Of a stretch of 6,147 nt of DNA, positions 5,105 to 6,147 are shown piece after piece (the first letter of the stretch is position 1; each line of letters starts with the position of its first letter). The notes below the pieces were generated by a model, which did no database searches, had not been told where the DNA came from, and saw only the letters and a program-made list of their open reading frames with translations. The DNA is from Pseudolabrys sp. (lineage in GTDB: Bacteria; Pseudomonadota; Alphaproteobacteria; Rhizobiales; Xanthobacteraceae). The stretch spans positions 1-6,147 of the forward strand of contig JAFAQJ010000381.1 of NCBI GenBank assembly GCA_019246455.1, written 5' to 3'. A program made the translations under genes and the position numbers.

Positions 5105-6147
5105 GGAACGAGGTCGCGCTGCTCTTTTGCCGGCGGCGTTGTCGATGTCGGGAGTTTGGCGACAGCCGGACGCACCGGCAACAGCTCGGCGACTTTGGTT
5201 TCGATTGCGCGCCAAGTCGCAAAATCATTAAGGCGCGACCGTTCGATAGTCGCGAGGCCGACGGCCGCCAGGAATGGAATGGCCTGGATCACAAGGACAG
5301 CCGCGAAAATGTTGATTTCGCGGATTTCCTTGATGTTCATTTGAATGAGGACGATCGCGCCGAGAATCAACAGGCCTGCGATAATTGATTCCCACAGAGC
5401 TCTGAAATCGCTGACGCGGCGCAGGCCACCCTTCGACGTGCGCGCGAAAGGTAAATGGTCCTTGATGAGGCCGTGGCCGACAGCCCGTGCAACCGTCCAC
5501 TGCACTGACATGGCGGCGCACACGGCGCCAAACAGATGCGACACGGGAATTTTTACGCGCAGCCGATACAGCGCAAGAAAATGTGCGACAGAAACAACAA
5601 AGCTCGCGATAATCGGCAGCGTAAGCACCTTGTCAGGCACCGCGATGTCGAGAAAAGCCACGACGGGCACCCAGACAATATTGAGAAGGGCGACCACGAC
5701 GCCGAGGCCCTCGGCACCAAGCCAGTTCAGCCAGCCCAGGGCGAATTCACGCTTTTGATCGCGATCGAGCCGGCTCGCGCCCGGCAGGAAGCGCCGCCAG
5801 TGCTTCTTGACGATCTGGAAGCCGCCATAGGCCCAACGATGACGCTGTTTCTTATAAGCCTCGAAGCTATCAGGCAGGAGGCCCTGTCCGTAGCGATGGT
5901 TGGTGTAGTGCGCGTGCCACCCTAGCTCGAGAATCGAGAGGCCGAGGTCTGTATCTTCGCAGATCGTATCGCTCGACCAGCCGCCGGCGGCCTCGAGGGC
6001 GGCGCGGCGCACGAGGCACATCGTGCCATGCACGATAATGGCGTTGGCTTCGTTTCGCTGCACCATTCCGATGTCGAAGAAGCCGGTGTATTCCGAGTTC
6101 ATCGCGTGGTGCATCAGGCTTCGCGCGCCATCGCGATGATCCTGGGG
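5101..6147 (-). CDS. Family 2 membrane glycosyltransferase, cellulose/glucan synthase-like (N-terminal part beyond window)
   Basis: The frame is open to the window edge: eleven further codons (PQDHRDGARSL) precede the ATG at 6114 and continue the conserved reading, so that ATG is internal and the gene is partial; 348 residues are visible. In fragment numbering, the catalytic region carries ICEDTDLGL (62-70, Glu64-Asp65 as the expected base) and QRHRW (101-105), the Q-x-x-R-W-type motif that holds the acceptor glycan in processive family 2 enzymes. About five hydrophobic membrane segments follow (about 147-169, 174-194, 201-223, 254-271, 277-299), with a PFARTSKGG loop between the third and fourth like the PFxxTxKG of cellulose-synthase-type proteins, then a proline-rich cytoplasmic tail. 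The protein probably polymerises and exports a glucan or another polysaccharide across the inner membrane. A relation to the NdvB/NdvC-type beta-glucan synthases of Bradyrhizobium is possible but not shown by the visible part. Its TAA stop (5103-5101) overlaps the amidohydrolase stop. Confidence 0.9.
   Translation of the reverse strand, partial: PQDHRDGARSLMHHAMNSEYTGFFDIGMVQRNEANAIIVHGTMCLVRRAALEAAGGWSSDTICEDTDLGLSILELGWHAHYTNHRYGQGLLPDSFEAYKKQRHRWAYGGFQIVKKHWRRFLPGASRLDRDQKREFALGWLNWLGAEGLGVVVALLNIVWVPVVAFLDIAVPDKVLTLPIIASFVVSVAHFLALYRLRVKIPVSHLFGAVCAAMSVQWTVARAVGHGLIKDHLPFARTSKGGLRRVSDFRALWESIIAGLLILGAIVLIQMNIKEIREINIFAAVLVIQAIPFLAAVGLATIERSRLNDFATWRAIETKVAELLPVRPAVAKLPTSTTPPAKEQRDLVP

Overview
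The window looks like ordinary chromosomal DNA from an alphaproteobacterium, most likely of the order Hyphomicrobiales (Bradyrhizobium/Rhodopseudomonas-like). This is inferred from the moderately high GC content and from the style of several proteins: a CHRD secretory protein, a membrane glycosyltransferase with a QRHRW motif, and an M20D amidohydrolase. No database search was possible, so the placement is tentative. No transposase, integrase, CRISPR array, phage gene or other sign of a mobile island is visible.

Layout, left to right. Positions 1-1526 on the + strand carry the end of queA and a complete tgt, overlapping as ATGA. They encode two enzymes of queuosine tRNA modification. A convergent gene on the - strand (1551-2732) encodes a class A flavoprotein hydroxylase that most resembles 3-hydroxybenzoate 6-monooxygenase. 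An intrinsic terminator (2802-2833, - strand) separates it from a - strand pair: a 66-residue zinc-ribbon protein (3379-3579) followed by an exported CHRD-domain protein (2860-3291). Upstream of the pair lie two inverted repeats, then a - strand tRNA-Lys(TTT) gene with an encoded CCA end and a good sigma-70-type promoter. A complete M20D amidohydrolase (hippurate hydrolase-like) follows on the + strand at 3935-5104. Its stop codon overlaps that of a convergent, partial multi-pass family 2 glycosyltransferase (5101-6147, - strand), whose N-terminal part lies beyond the window edge.

How the genes relate. Only queA-tgt is a clear functional unit. The zinc-ribbon and CHRD genes may be co-transcribed. 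The hydroxylase and the amidohydrolase could both touch aromatic-acid metabolism (3-hydroxybenzoate to gentisate; hippurate to benzoate plus glycine), but they lie on opposite strands, are separated by unrelated genes, and no ring-cleavage gene is present, so a shared pathway is not supported.

The most notable observation is that Tgt keeps its catalytic and base-recognition motifs but has lost all four residues of the structural zinc site (expected Cys, Cys, Cys, His; found Ser306, His308, Ala311, Ile337), with no gap or frameshift around them. Nothing here looks like a new multi-gene system; the remaining findings are small regulatory-scale structures.
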